NCBI RefSeq assembly: GCF_019457515.1 | Contig: NZ_CP080421.1 | Location: 1,302,001 to 1,366,000, forward strand | Source: Shewanella mesophila | Lineage (GTDB): Bacteria; Pseudomonadota; Gammaproteobacteria; Enterobacterales; Shewanellaceae | Direction: 5' to 3' | Length of the DNA: 64,000 nt | Shown here: one piece after another, positions 18,505-26,345 of the stretch | Layout: each line of letters starts with the position of its first letter | Position numbering within the stretch: the stretch's first letter is position 1 | Notes under the pieces: generated by a model | Seen by the model: only the letters and a program-made list of their open reading frames with translations | Database searches by the model: none | What the model was told of the DNA's origin: nothing | Program-made: the position numbers and the translations under genes

Positions 18505-18709
18505 AGGGCCCGTTTCATAAACAAAGTGTAAAGTGGCATGAGGGTACTTAGACTTAAACTAGCCGAGCTAGTTTTGTGATTGAGGATTTCGCAATAGAAA
18601 CTCTTCCACAATGAATGATTTATGTCATGTGTTGGTCTTTAATATAAGCCACTTCAACGAACTCTTTATGAGTATCTAGGCCGATAAAAAGTATGTTATG
18701 TTGTTTCAT
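18505..18709 (-). pseudogene. IS110-family transposase, N-terminal fragment with frameshifts
   Basis: From ATG 18709 the frame reads MKQHNILFIGLDTHKEFVEV, the IS110 opening with the first catalytic Asp, and stops at 18620 after 29 residues. The family sequence resumes in another frame (SITKLARLV), shifts again and continues as FKSKYPHATLHFVYETGP, the typical IS110 HFVYEAGP motif, then ends at the IS91 junction near 18504. Only the first ~80 residues of a ~350-residue protein remain. Confidence 0.75.
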
Positions 18710-18795
18710 GCTGATCGCCAATTTTTTAGTTTATTTAACAAAACTATTATGGCTCTGGCTTTCAGCTAACCCACGATGGATTGGAGATCAGCATC
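18709..18795. repeat. Imperfect inverted repeat flanking the IS110 remnant's start
   Basis: TGCTGATCGCCAA lies just before the IS110 start and TTGGAGATCAGCA about 65 bp away; they are complementary at 12 of 13 positions. IS110 elements keep a structured non-coding region upstream of the transposase, so this may be a trace of one. Confidence 0.35.
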
Positions 18796-18843
18796 TTTAT
18801 GGGGAGTCATTATGTCTATGTATTCAGGAGGAATCGAGGTTAT

Positions 18844-19302
18844 ATGAAAAAATTAAGTATGTTTTTATTTGTATTGTTATCAATGTCATCATTTGCTAAT
18901 GAAGCTTCTTTGGAGGACAGAATGAAAGTTCTTGATACCGAGCTTTTTGAGTCTTTTAACAAGTGTCAAAGCCCTGAAGAGTTAGAAAAGCATGCTAGCT
19001 TTTTTTCTCCAGATGTAGAGTTTTATCACGATAACGGTGGTGTTACTTGGGATCGGGAAAGCATGATCTCAAATACTAAAAAAAACGTATGTGGTAACTA
19101 CACTCGTAAACTTGTAGCAGGTTCCTTCAAAGCCTACCCAATTAACAACTTTGGTGCAATCACTGAAGGAGTGCACATTTTTTGTGACACTAAAACTAAA
19201 AAGTGCGAAGGAAAAGCTGATTTTGTTATGGTTTGGCGTAATGTAAATAATAAATGGGAAATTACTCGAGTATTGAGTTACGGGCACAGTGAAAACAAAT
19301 AA
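18844..19302 (+). CDS. Secreted DUF4440 / NTF2-like protein, cassette-borne
   Basis: A 152-residue protein with a signal peptide (MKKLSMFLFVLLSMSSFANE; cleavage after SFA). The mature part is a DUF4440/NTF2-like domain: RMKVLDTELFESFNKC, LEKHASFFSPDVEFYHDNGG, then DFVMVWRNVNNKWEITRVLSYGH. Probably periplasmic, function unknown. The frame opens at 18781, but the ATG at 18844 starts the signal peptide and has GAGG upstream. It is followed within 6 bp by the second attC-like site. AT-richer than neighbouring chromosomal genes, in keeping with a transferred cassette. Confidence 0.75.
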   Translation: MKKLSMFLFVLLSMSSFANEASLEDRMKVLDTELFESFNKCQSPEELEKHASFFSPDVEFYHDNGGVTWDRESMISNTKKNVCGNYTRKLVAGSFKAYPINNFGAITEGVHIFCDTKTKKCEGKADFVMVWRNVNNKWEITRVLSYGHSENK

Positions 19303-19307
19303 AATAC

Positions 19308-19363
19308 GTATAACGAATAAGGATAGGTCGCGCGAAGGCGCGTCCTTATCCTATTCGTTAGGG
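19308..19363 (+). other. attC-like recombination hairpin 2
   Basis: From TATAAC to GTTAGGG. Stem AACGAAT with ATTCGTT, AAGGATA with TATCCT, and CGCG pairs inside. About 38 of 55 positions agree with the site at 17962, including the long shared phrases AATAAGGATAGG and CGCGTCCTTATCC. The core is weaker (GTATAAC and GTTAGGG do not fit the strict consensus). After it the sequence returns to ordinary chromosomal genes. Confidence 0.6.
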
Positions 19364-19451
19364 CTTCGCGGCCTATGCGACACATCCCTATTAGTGCTGT
19401 TTAGCGGTTTTAGCTAACTTTGTTACATAAAGCTCACTTAGCAATTTAACG

Positions 19452-20828
19452 CTAACTTTGCTGCTTAAAGCTCACTTGAAAGCGCGCGCCACCTAGTGCA
19501 TCAGATTGACCTATAGTCAGTTCGCCCTGATAGCTTTCTACTAGATCGCGCACAATCGCAAGACCGATCCCATGGCCTTTTTCATAGGTATCTGCACGTC
19601 GTCCTCGTTCGAGTATGGCTTGTTGTAGTTCAGGGTCAACCCCTAAGCCATCATCTTCAATACAGATGACCAATTTGTCGCTGGACTCAGTAATACTCAA
19701 GTTCACTTCAGCTTTTGCTGCTTTGCAGGCGTTATCTAGCAGATTACCTAGCAACTCGGTTAAATCACTTTGATCGCCATAAAAAACCGTTAATTCATTA
19801 GGGGGAGCACTATAGTCGAGGCTAATGCTAGGGTATATCTTAGCTAAGGTGCGCAGCAATTTATCTGATGTGTCTTTCACCTTTACCCCTAAGTGCCATG
19901 CACTACCCGCAGCGCTTTGTGCACGCTTTAGTTGATGCCCTATGGTGCGATTGATCTGGTTAACTTGTTCGATGGAGGTTGGGCTCAACTCTTTTTGGCT
20001 TTGTATTACAGCCAAGGGGGTTTTGAGACTGTGGGCTAAATCTGATAGCGCATTACGATAGCGACTGCGTTGGTGTTGCTCGGTACTCAGCAGGGTATTG
20101 AGTTGTTTGGCAACCGCTTGTAACTCTGTTGGATATTGGCCTGTTAATTGGTGTGACTCTCCTCGCTGAACGGATTTGAGTTCTGATTTAAAGCGGGCGA
20201 GGGGTTTAAGCGTCCAGCTTAACCAAGCAATTTGAATGGTGACCAGCACTAACATGAGTAGCAATAACCAACTCCAAAGGTGCTGGCTGAAAGCCTGTTG
20301 TTGCTCTGCGACAGTGGCGAAATCTTTAATGATATGCAGGGTTATTGGTGCATCGGTTTGCTTGGCGACAGTGGCTGCGAAACGTACGCTAAAACTATAG
20401 ACAAGGTGTGCTTTGCCATCGATGTCGATTTGACTAAAGTCACCACGGCCGACGTCTGGATTCGACAATTGCTGTGGCTCACTCAGACCTAAAAATGAGT
20501 TAGATGCCCATATTACCTTGCTGTTATCGGTCTTATTCACTTGCTGAGAAATTAACGCATAAAGCCCAGAGTTGATGACATTAAACTGGTTTTCTAGTAA
20601 GCGCTCGGGCATTAGCAGTTCACCATCTTCCATGTCTGTAACCGCAAGTACCGAATACAAGTAGGCGCTGAGTTGGTCCTGGGTATTAATTATCACCTGT
20701 TGTTTAAAGGCGTTGTTAAGTGCAAGACCTATGATTGGCAGCAGCACTACGATAAGCAGCAGGGCGCTGAGCATTAAGCGGGTGCTAAGTGAGTTGAGTA
20801 ACTTAGTCACTGGAGTATCCATCTTCAT
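19452..20828 (-). CDS. PhoQ-like sensor histidine kinase
   Basis: A 458-residue inner-membrane kinase. Membrane helices at about 15-37 and 188-208 enclose a ~150-residue periplasmic sensor domain; a HAMP-like linker follows, then the dimerisation helix with the phosphorylated His266 in DLAHSLKTPLAV (the PhoQ pattern), an N box (LGNLLDNACKAAK) and G boxes (DDGLGVDPE, GHGIGLAIV). Starts 8 bp after the response regulator's stop; cognate to it. An alternative start is two codons further on. Signal unknown. Confidence 0.92.
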   Translation of the reverse strand: MKMDTPVTKLLNSLSTRLMLSALLLIVVLLPIIGLALNNAFKQQVIINTQDQLSAYLYSVLAVTDMEDGELLMPERLLENQFNVINSGLYALISQQVNKTDNSKVIWASNSFLGLSEPQQLSNPDVGRGDFSQIDIDGKAHLVYSFSVRFAATVAKQTDAPITLHIIKDFATVAEQQQAFSQHLWSWLLLLMLVLVTIQIAWLSWTLKPLARFKSELKSVQRGESHQLTGQYPTELQAVAKQLNTLLSTEQHQRSRYRNALSDLAHSLKTPLAVIQSQKELSPTSIEQVNQINRTIGHQLKRAQSAAGSAWHLGVKVKDTSDKLLRTLAKIYPSISLDYSAPPNELTVFYGDQSDLTELLGNLLDNACKAAKAEVNLSITESSDKLVICIEDDGLGVDPELQQAILERGRRADTYEKGHGIGLAIVRDLVESYQGELTIGQSDALGGARFQVSFKQQS

Positions 20829-20835
20829 CGATGTC

Positions 20836-21516
20836 TTAGTCGTTTGCCAGTTGTCGCATACGATATCCTTGGCCTCGTAATGTTTCGATTAAGCCATGTT
20901 CATTGTCTGGGTCGAGCTTTTTCCGTAAACGGCGAATAAACACTTCGATGACATTTGAATCTAAATCAAAATCTTGATCGTAAATATGTTCTATAAGTAC
21001 GCTTTTGGATTTAACTTCTCCAATGTGTAGCATGAAATATTCAAATAGTTTGTATTCTGAACCACTTAAATTGATCTGCTGCTCACCGGCTTTGATCTCA
21101 TGGCTGCTGGTATTGAGGCTAAAGATTCCGTTTTGAATGAGTGGACTCGATTTACCCGCGGAGCGACGAATAAGCGCCTTGAGGCGCGCGATTAACTCTT
21201 CGGGATGGAAAGGCTTTGTTAGGTAATCGTCGGCTCCGGCATCTAACCCTTCGACTTTATCTTGCCAACTGTCTCTAGCGGTTAAGATTAAAATCGGGTA
21301 ATCAATACCTTGCGCTCGTAATTGGCTGATCAGCGCGATACCATCGAGCTTTGGCAGACCCACATCAATAATGGCGGCGTCATAGGTGTATTCTTCAGCT
21401 TGAAATAATCCCTCTTCACCATCGCTAGCCACATCTAAGGTGTAATTGGCATCAAGCAGATGTTGTTTTAAGTTATCTTGCAGCGCTAAATCATCTTCAA
21501 CCAAGAGTAATCGCAT
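20836..21516 (-). CDS. PhoP-like OmpR-family response regulator
   Basis: A 226-residue regulator. The receiver domain has the acidic pair ED8/D9, phospho-acceptor Asp51 (AAIIDVGLPKLDG), and Lys in DDYLTKPF. The C-terminal winged helix has SGSEYKLFEYFMLH and DSNVIEVFIRRLRKKLD ... IETLRGQGYRM. Between a PepSY gene and its kinase in one minus-strand operon. Paired direct-repeat boxes of the PhoP layout lie in the promoter region of the divergent gene, suggesting autoregulation and control of the GlyGly-CTERM gene. Confidence 0.93.
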   Translation of the reverse strand: MRLLLVEDDLALQDNLKQHLLDANYTLDVASDGEEGLFQAEEYTYDAAIIDVGLPKLDGIALISQLRAQGIDYPILILTARDSWQDKVEGLDAGADDYLTKPFHPEELIARLKALIRRSAGKSSPLIQNGIFSLNTSSHEIKAGEQQINLSGSEYKLFEYFMLHIGEVKSKSVLIEHIYDQDFDLDSNVIEVFIRRLRKKLDPDNEHGLIETLRGQGYRMRQLAND

Positions 21517-21538
21517 CTGTCTCTCCTTAACTCTGAGT

Positions 21539-21856
21539 TTAGCGTCGACTCATCTGTCCACTAACGGCATCGATTGATACATAAAAAACCACGCCATCAT
21601 TGCTGAGCAGTTTAGCGCGATATCCTGGATTGCCATTGACCTTGGTTGATTGAACACTGAGCACTTTGCCGCCGTATTTACTTTTAACCATTTGAGTGGC
21701 TTGTTGGCGATTGTTGACTCTGAGATTGGGTTGGTTTTTTTGCGCAGCGATTAATAGACCGCTACTTGCCATCGTCGATAGCCCATAGCTTGATGCATTC
21801 CCATGAGCGGGAAGTAATAAGCAAAGTGATGCTATCAATATCAGTGCAATTCTCAT
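21539..21856 (-). CDS. PepSY domain exported protein
   Basis: A 105-residue protein with a signal peptide (about 1-21, ...LLPAHGNA). The mature part has LRVNNRQQATQMVKSKYGGKVLSVQSTKVNGNPGYR, a PepSY fold, and ends VFYVSIDAVSGQMSRR. PepSY proteins near two-component genes are thought to modulate sensors or inhibit proteases. ATG 21856 is preferred to the TTG at 21859. Leads the operon, 22 bp before the regulator. Confidence 0.85.
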   Translation of the reverse strand: MRIALILIASLCLLLPAHGNASSYGLSTMASSGLLIAAQKNQPNLRVNNRQQATQMVKSKYGGKVLSVQSTKVNGNPGYRAKLLSNDGVVFYVSIDAVSGQMSRR

Positions 21857-22021
21857 CAAAAGTACCTGTATTCCAATTATCTGCTCAGTGTAAAAGATCC
21901 TATAAAAATAAGAAACATATCAACCTAGTTACGCACGATTTTAGTCCGGCAATATCGTGAGCCCCGCTATTGCTTTTGGGTGTTGTCATGATGACTAACG
22001 TGCATTATCTCGAAGTGAAAA

Positions 22022-22040
22022 TGAATATTAGCTGAATGCG
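22022..22040 (-). promoter_or_regulatory. PhoP-type direct-repeat box, toward the pepSY-regulator-kinase operon
   Basis: On the minus strand CATTCA-N5-TATTCA (via AGCTAAT), two half-sites 11 bp apart, the spacing used by OmpR/PhoP-family dimers. It is the inverted twin of the box at 22079. Confidence 0.5.
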
Positions 22041-22078
22041 TATTTTTACACCATCACACTGAATCCACTTTATTTTAT

Positions 22079-22096
22079 CGTTCAGCTAATGTTCAT
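22079..22096 (+). promoter_or_regulatory. PhoP-type direct-repeat box, toward the GlyGly-CTERM gene
   Basis: CGTTCA-GCTAA-TGTTCA: two hexamers 11 bp apart, one base from the classic PhoP half-site (T/G)GTTTA. About 60 bp before the divergent gene's start. Confidence 0.5.
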
Positions 22097-22154
22097 TTTA
22101 GGCGAGCTTTAATAGATGCAACGACAAGATAATAGTTCAAAATGGAGATTGATT

Positions 22155-23069
22155 ATGCACACAATCACTCAGTTAACTCAAAGCGTTGCAACGGCTTTCA
22201 AATCTAAGATGACACAGTTAAGGCCAAAGATCCTACCGAGTGTTTTACTCCTTGGGATGAGCACGACTCTCGCGGTTGCTGCCGACAATACTGCGGGTAA
22301 AAATAGCGCCGCTGAAAATACAGAGATGATGAGCTCTGCATCGATAAGCGTGGCTCAAGATTCGAATGGCCAGCAGGTGCCATTTAGTCGAGCCGTTCAA
22401 CCAATGAACGCGGCTCAGCAGTTAGCTGCGCAGCAACTGAAACAAGTTGATATCGTTAGTGATAAACGAAAAACCCGTGAGCAAGTGATTGCAGAGCGTC
22501 AGTCTGGGGGGACAAAATCGGTGCCATTACGTTCAGCATCTCAGCGTTTGGATGCGGGGATCTTTCATGAGTTCTCCATCTATGAGGCGAGTAGTCGTCT
22601 GTTTGAAGATATTGACTACGACGGCTTTTTCCGCACTTTTAGTGTGACCTTTGATGCCGATGTTCATAGCTACTATATTGGGGAGCGTGCCGATGTCTAT
22701 GCCGACCTCTATTTAAGTCGAAATGGCGGGCCGTGGGAGCTTTATCATACGACCGATATTTTCACTATTGTCGACGATGTGAGTGATGACGATTTTGAAG
22801 TGTTGACCACATTGCACACCGGTTACCCAAGCGATCATTACGATGTATTGATTGATCTCTATGAGGTTGGTTACAGTGATATTGTGGCCACTATCAGCAG
22901 TGATGATCTCGACGAACTCTATGGCTTGCCGCTGGAGAGCAGCGATCGTGATTTTTATGAAGAGGAGATCACCGAAGTGACTGTGGGAGGCTCTATGTCA
23001 ATGTCTGCCATGTTGCTTTTGGGCGCTGTCGCAATATTTAGACGCCGTATTTTGGCTCCCGTGGCGTGA
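22155..23069 (+). CDS. Choice-of-anchor surface protein with GlyGly-CTERM sorting tail
   Basis: A 304-residue exported protein. The signal peptide is long, with its hydrophobic core at about residues 28-43 (LPSVLLLGMSTTLAVAA). The middle is an acidic beta-rich domain (FHEFSIYEASSRLFEDIDYDG ... YADLYLSRNGGPWELYHT) seen in choice-of-anchor H proteins. The C-terminus GGSMSMSAMLLLGAVAIFRRR has Gly-Gly, a membrane helix and basic end: a GlyGly-CTERM signal cut by rhombosortase. ATG 22155 is chosen over 22116 because GGAG lies eight bases before it. Divergent from the two-component operon and probably its target. Confidence 0.82.
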   Translation: MHTITQLTQSVATAFKSKMTQLRPKILPSVLLLGMSTTLAVAADNTAGKNSAAENTEMMSSASISVAQDSNGQQVPFSRAVQPMNAAQQLAAQQLKQVDIVSDKRKTREQVIAERQSGGTKSVPLRSASQRLDAGIFHEFSIYEASSRLFEDIDYDGFFRTFSVTFDADVHSYYIGERADVYADLYLSRNGGPWELYHTTDIFTIVDDVSDDDFEVLTTLHTGYPSDHYDVLIDLYEVGYSDIVATISSDDLDELYGLPLESSDRDFYEEEITEVTVGGSMSMSAMLLLGAVAIFRRRILAPVA

Positions 23070-23209
23070 GCTTTATGTCGATATTTCCCGAGAAGATATC
23101 ATTTACCTTTACTTGATCAATGTTTCTGTAGCGTGAATGACATTTCACAAAAAATTGCCATATTTAGGCGTATATTAAGGCTAATAGTTTTTTGTATGTT
23201 GGGGGAAGT

Positions 23210-23977
23210 ATGGTGCAGGATCAACAAGTAAACAGTGAACAAGTCAAAGTCTATCGTGTTTGGGATAAACCGACTCGCCTGTTTCATTGGGTAAATGTAT
23301 TGTGTGTCATGGCACTCATTTTTATTGGTGCCATTATGCTGTTTAAAGGTGCCTTGGGGATTAGTGGTTTAGAGGCGAAGGTTAAGCTTAAGGAGCTCCA
23401 CGTTGTCATCGGCTACTTATTTGCGATTAACTTAGTGGTTAGATTGGTTTGGGGCATTATAGGTTCAAATAGTGCCCGTTTAGCTAAGATGCTGCCAAAT
23501 TTTGCCGCAGTATCAGCTTATAAAGCTAAATTAAAGCGGGGGGAATCACCGCAATATCTGCATCGCAACCCTGTGGGGAATTTGGCGGTATTCGCCATGG
23601 TGATTCTAATGGTCACCATAATGTTAACCGGCCTTATTCGCGCCGGGACCGATATCTATTATCCTCCGCTAGGTGGCTTGGTTAGCGACTATATTGCTCA
23701 GGCTGGTGTCGATGGATCGTCGTTAAAACCTTATGATGAGACTGGTGTCGATAAACAGAAAGTGGCACAGATAAAACCGTTTAAATCATTGGCGGGTGAA
23801 GTGCATGTTTATAGCGTTTATCTGTTGATTTTAATCATATTGGTTCATGTTGCTGGGGTTATAGTCGCAGAGTTAAAGCATCAGCCTGGATTAGTCTCGG
23901 CGATGATATCGGGTAAAAAACGCTTGAGTCGACCTCCTGAAGATGAGAGTGGTTTGAATATAAAAAATACAAACTAA
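23210..23977 (+). CDS. Cytochrome b561 family membrane protein
   Basis: A 255-residue integral protein with four helices. Candidate heme-ligand histidines sit in RLFHWVNV (helix 1), KELHVVIGY (helix 2) and GEVHVYSVYLLILIILVHVAG (helix 4), as in the b561/Ni-Fe hydrogenase cytochrome b group. It likely passes electrons between quinol and a partner at the inner membrane; the partner is not evident nearby. GGGGGA lies just before ATG 23210. A terminator follows. Confidence 0.87.
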   Translation: MVQDQQVNSEQVKVYRVWDKPTRLFHWVNVLCVMALIFIGAIMLFKGALGISGLEAKVKLKELHVVIGYLFAINLVVRLVWGIIGSNSARLAKMLPNFAAVSAYKAKLKRGESPQYLHRNPVGNLAVFAMVILMVTIMLTGLIRAGTDIYYPPLGGLVSDYIAQAGVDGSSLKPYDETGVDKQKVAQIKPFKSLAGEVHVYSVYLLILIILVHVAGVIVAELKHQPGLVSAMISGKKRLSRPPEDESGLNIKNTN

Positions 23978-24001
23978 AAGGCACCATTTTAATTAAGTTA
24001 G

Positions 24002-24034
24002 TTGGGTACAGCATAGGTTGTGCCCAATTTTTTT
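24002..24034 (+). terminator. Intrinsic terminator after the cytochrome b561 gene
   Basis: TTGGGTACA pairs with TGTGCCCAA (one G-T pair) around an 8-base loop, then seven T. Confidence 0.8.
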
Positions 24035-24206
24035 ATACGTGACTAAGTCCAAGTTTAGCAAGCGAGGTAAATAGCCGTTTATTGGTTTAAATATCAATAA
24101 TCGGATTAGATAAAAAAGTACCACAATTAATACTTTAAAGACTTAATTTATCATTATTTTTAGGCTAGTATGTTAGGTACTTGTTAATGTCCCATTTGGG
24201 GGAATA

Positions 24207-24737
24207 ATGAAGCGAACTCTGATACTTGCACTTACATTGATTGGCGCTTTAACATCAAGCTCAGCATCAGCAGTTGCTGATATCAAAGGTTACTATCTTG
24301 GCGCTATGGCTGGGAGCTCACAGCTAAAGGCGGGTGAGTTCGATGAGTCTGCAATAAGTTACGGCGTATATGGCGGTTATTATACGAGTAAGAATTTCGC
24401 CCTAGAAGCTGCCTATATGATGACAGATAACTATGTTGATCAGGGCGATGTCAAAGCGGATTACATCTCACTTGCAGCTAAGTTTCATCATTATTTTAAT
24501 GATACCTATTCGATGTTTATTAAGGCCGGGGCTGCATCCACTAAGGTTGACGCCGATTTAGATTACGATGGTATTGGCTGGCTGTGGGGCGCGGGTTTTA
24601 ATATGGCTTTTAGCAACAAGGTCAACGTGCGAATCGCTTATGAAATGGTGTACACAGATTTAGATGCCACAGATCTTGATGAGACCGTCGATAGCGATCT
24701 TGGCAATATCTATTTCGGGGTGCATTACCAGTTTTAA
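24207..24737 (+). CDS. OmpA-like outer membrane beta-barrel protein
   Basis: A 176-residue protein: signal peptide 1-22 (…SSSASA), then an eight-stranded barrel pattern of alternating residues (YYLGAMAGSSQL, YGVYGGYYTSKNFALEAAY, ISLAAKFHHYF, MFIKAGAAS, LWGAGFNMAFSNKVNVRIAYE) ending in aromatic VHYQF, the outer-membrane insertion signal. No C-terminal peptidoglycan domain. Role unknown. GGGGG-type site upstream. A bidirectional terminator follows. Confidence 0.85.
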   Translation: MKRTLILALTLIGALTSSSASAVADIKGYYLGAMAGSSQLKAGEFDESAISYGVYGGYYTSKNFALEAAYMMTDNYVDQGDVKADYISLAAKFHHYFNDTYSMFIKAGAASTKVDADLDYDGIGWLWGAGFNMAFSNKVNVRIAYEMVYTDLDATDLDETVDSDLGNIYFGVHYQF

Positions 24738-24793
24738 TGCCGAGTTTTTGAAACGACAGTCATTATATGAATACCTAAAAACTCGGTGAGCTT

Positions 24794-24821
24794 AAAAACG
24801 CAGCATTTTTGCTGCGTTTTT
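24794..24821. terminator. Bidirectional intrinsic terminator
   Basis: AAAAACGCAGC pairs with GCTGCGTTTTT, loop ATTTTT. Lies between the convergent barrel-protein and ModA-like genes and can serve both. Confidence 0.85.
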
Positions 24822-24862
24822 TATTGCCTTACATAGAAGATCGCGCCTTGTTGATGAAACCA

Positions 24863-25669
24863 CTAGGGAAGGTTTGGTGTATCGAAGCCATACTTGGCTA
24901 AGATAGATTGTCCCTCGGGAGATAAGATAAATAGGGCTAACTCGGAAGCATGTTCTTGAGCACCATTAACAACGGTCAACCCATAGTTGGCGCCGACGCT
25001 AAGCGATTCGGGCAATTGAACTATCTTAAGTTGATTGACTTCTTTTTGCGCTAATACCGCATTAGTACAGTAGGTTAGGAATATATCGGCTTGTTTGTTT
25101 TCCATCACCCAGCCATAGGGGTTGCGTCCTTCGGGTGCTTTAGCGCTGGTTGGACCGCCTGTTAATTGTAATGCTTTGCTGCTCAGTATTTTTTGTGCAT
25201 CGGGTGACAGTTTTTCTGCCCGCTCGAACACCTTAAAGGCATAATCACCGGCAGGATCGGCCTTTGGGGTTGAGGTACCTACACGGGTATTTTTATTTAA
25301 CATCTGCTGCAGTAACGTCTCCGATGAAACGGTGACTTCTGCTTGGGTAATCGCGCACAGTTTGTTGCGGGCAAACATCACTACATTACCGCTTATTTTG
25401 GCGTTTTTAAGGGTTGTAGGATGTTTCATGTTCGCTGAGGCGAATAGATCGACCTTTTCTCCAGATTCTATTCGTTTACGCAACAACCCCGAAGGCGCAA
25501 ATTGGGCAGCGACATCAATCTTGTGGCTGTGTTGATATGTGTTGACGATATCTGTCATCGCCGCTTTTAAGCTGCCAGCAGCTCTAAACTCTAATGGTGC
25601 ATCATGGGCTGCAAGGTTGCTGCTAAATACCGCGACAAACAGAGGGCTTAATATCCATTGATATTTCAT
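24863..25669 (-). CDS. ModA-like periplasmic substrate-binding protein
   Basis: A 268-residue periplasmic protein with a signal peptide (1-21). It has the two-lobed ModA pattern: FRAAGSLKAAMTDIV at the first binding loop, FAPSGLLRKRIESGEKVDLFASAN, ADPAGDYAFKVFERAEKL and AILFILSPEGQSILAKYGF. Members bind molybdate or tungstate for ABC uptake; here no permease or ATPase adjoins, so it is an orphan and could bind another oxyanion. Starts at ATG after GGAACATG context. Confidence 0.82.
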   Translation of the reverse strand: MKYQWILSPLFVAVFSSNLAAHDAPLEFRAAGSLKAAMTDIVNTYQHSHKIDVAAQFAPSGLLRKRIESGEKVDLFASANMKHPTTLKNAKISGNVVMFARNKLCAITQAEVTVSSETLLQQMLNKNTRVGTSTPKADPAGDYAFKVFERAEKLSPDAQKILSSKALQLTGGPTSAKAPEGRNPYGWVMENKQADIFLTYCTNAVLAQKEVNQLKIVQLPESLSVGANYGLTVVNGAQEHASELALFILSPEGQSILAKYGFDTPNLP

Positions 25670-25945
25670 GTTCCATCATTCCTGTGACTAATATTGGTCG
25701 CTATCACACCTTAATTTCTGATCAGCAACAATAGTCATAATTGACGCAATCGATAACTTGCAGTAGAGATCGCTAACTTAATGATGGAGTCAGACAAAAT
25801 GTCGCAGACTAGCTTATTGTTCGATTAATCGGCTATCGTTCTCACTGGGAGCGCCAACAGCTTCTATTTATAACAATAACAGCATTTTGGGTAATGAAAG
25901 TAAGAGTGGCAGTGTGCTAAAAGTAGCATCATTTCATCATGGCTA

Positions 25946-26197
25946 TTATTTCATAAGGGCCTTGGTGCCAATGATCTTAAAAGCGGGAACGCCTCTGACC
26001 AAGGTTTCCCGGGCAAAGCACTGCTGGCAATGCGGGCAAATGCAGGGGACTTGGGTATAGTCTTCAACAATCCGTTCTTTAAAACATTTGACTAGGGTTC
26101 CCTTGCCGCCTTTACGGTATTTAAATAACTGAGTTTTACACTGGCTACAGAGGATCTCGACAGTCCTACTAGGCCCTCTCTTATTTGGTTTCGCCAT
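25946..26197 (-). CDS. Small zinc-ribbon protein
   Basis: An 83-residue basic protein with two Cys pairs, CSQC (residues 17-20) and CPHC (about 54-57), plus a lone Cys before and after, a likely zinc ribbon. Opens MAKPNKRGPSRTVEILCSQC. No signal peptide. I recognise it only as a conserved hypothetical of Shewanella-like genomes; no function can be given. Monocistronic. Confidence 0.7.
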   Translation of the reverse strand: MAKPNKRGPSRTVEILCSQCKTQLFKYRKGGKGTLVKCFKERIVEDYTQVPCICPHCQQCFARETLVRGVPAFKIIGTKALMK

Positions 26198-26345
26198 AAT
26201 AATGGTTTGCTCTTAATGACTTATTGTTTAGCAGCTTACTGCTTAATAACTGAGTGCTGATGCCACTGCGGCAGCAAAAAGGATTTCTAACATCTATGTA
26301 ACTTAGATATAGTAACGTAAGTAAAAAGGATATTGGCATTACTCT

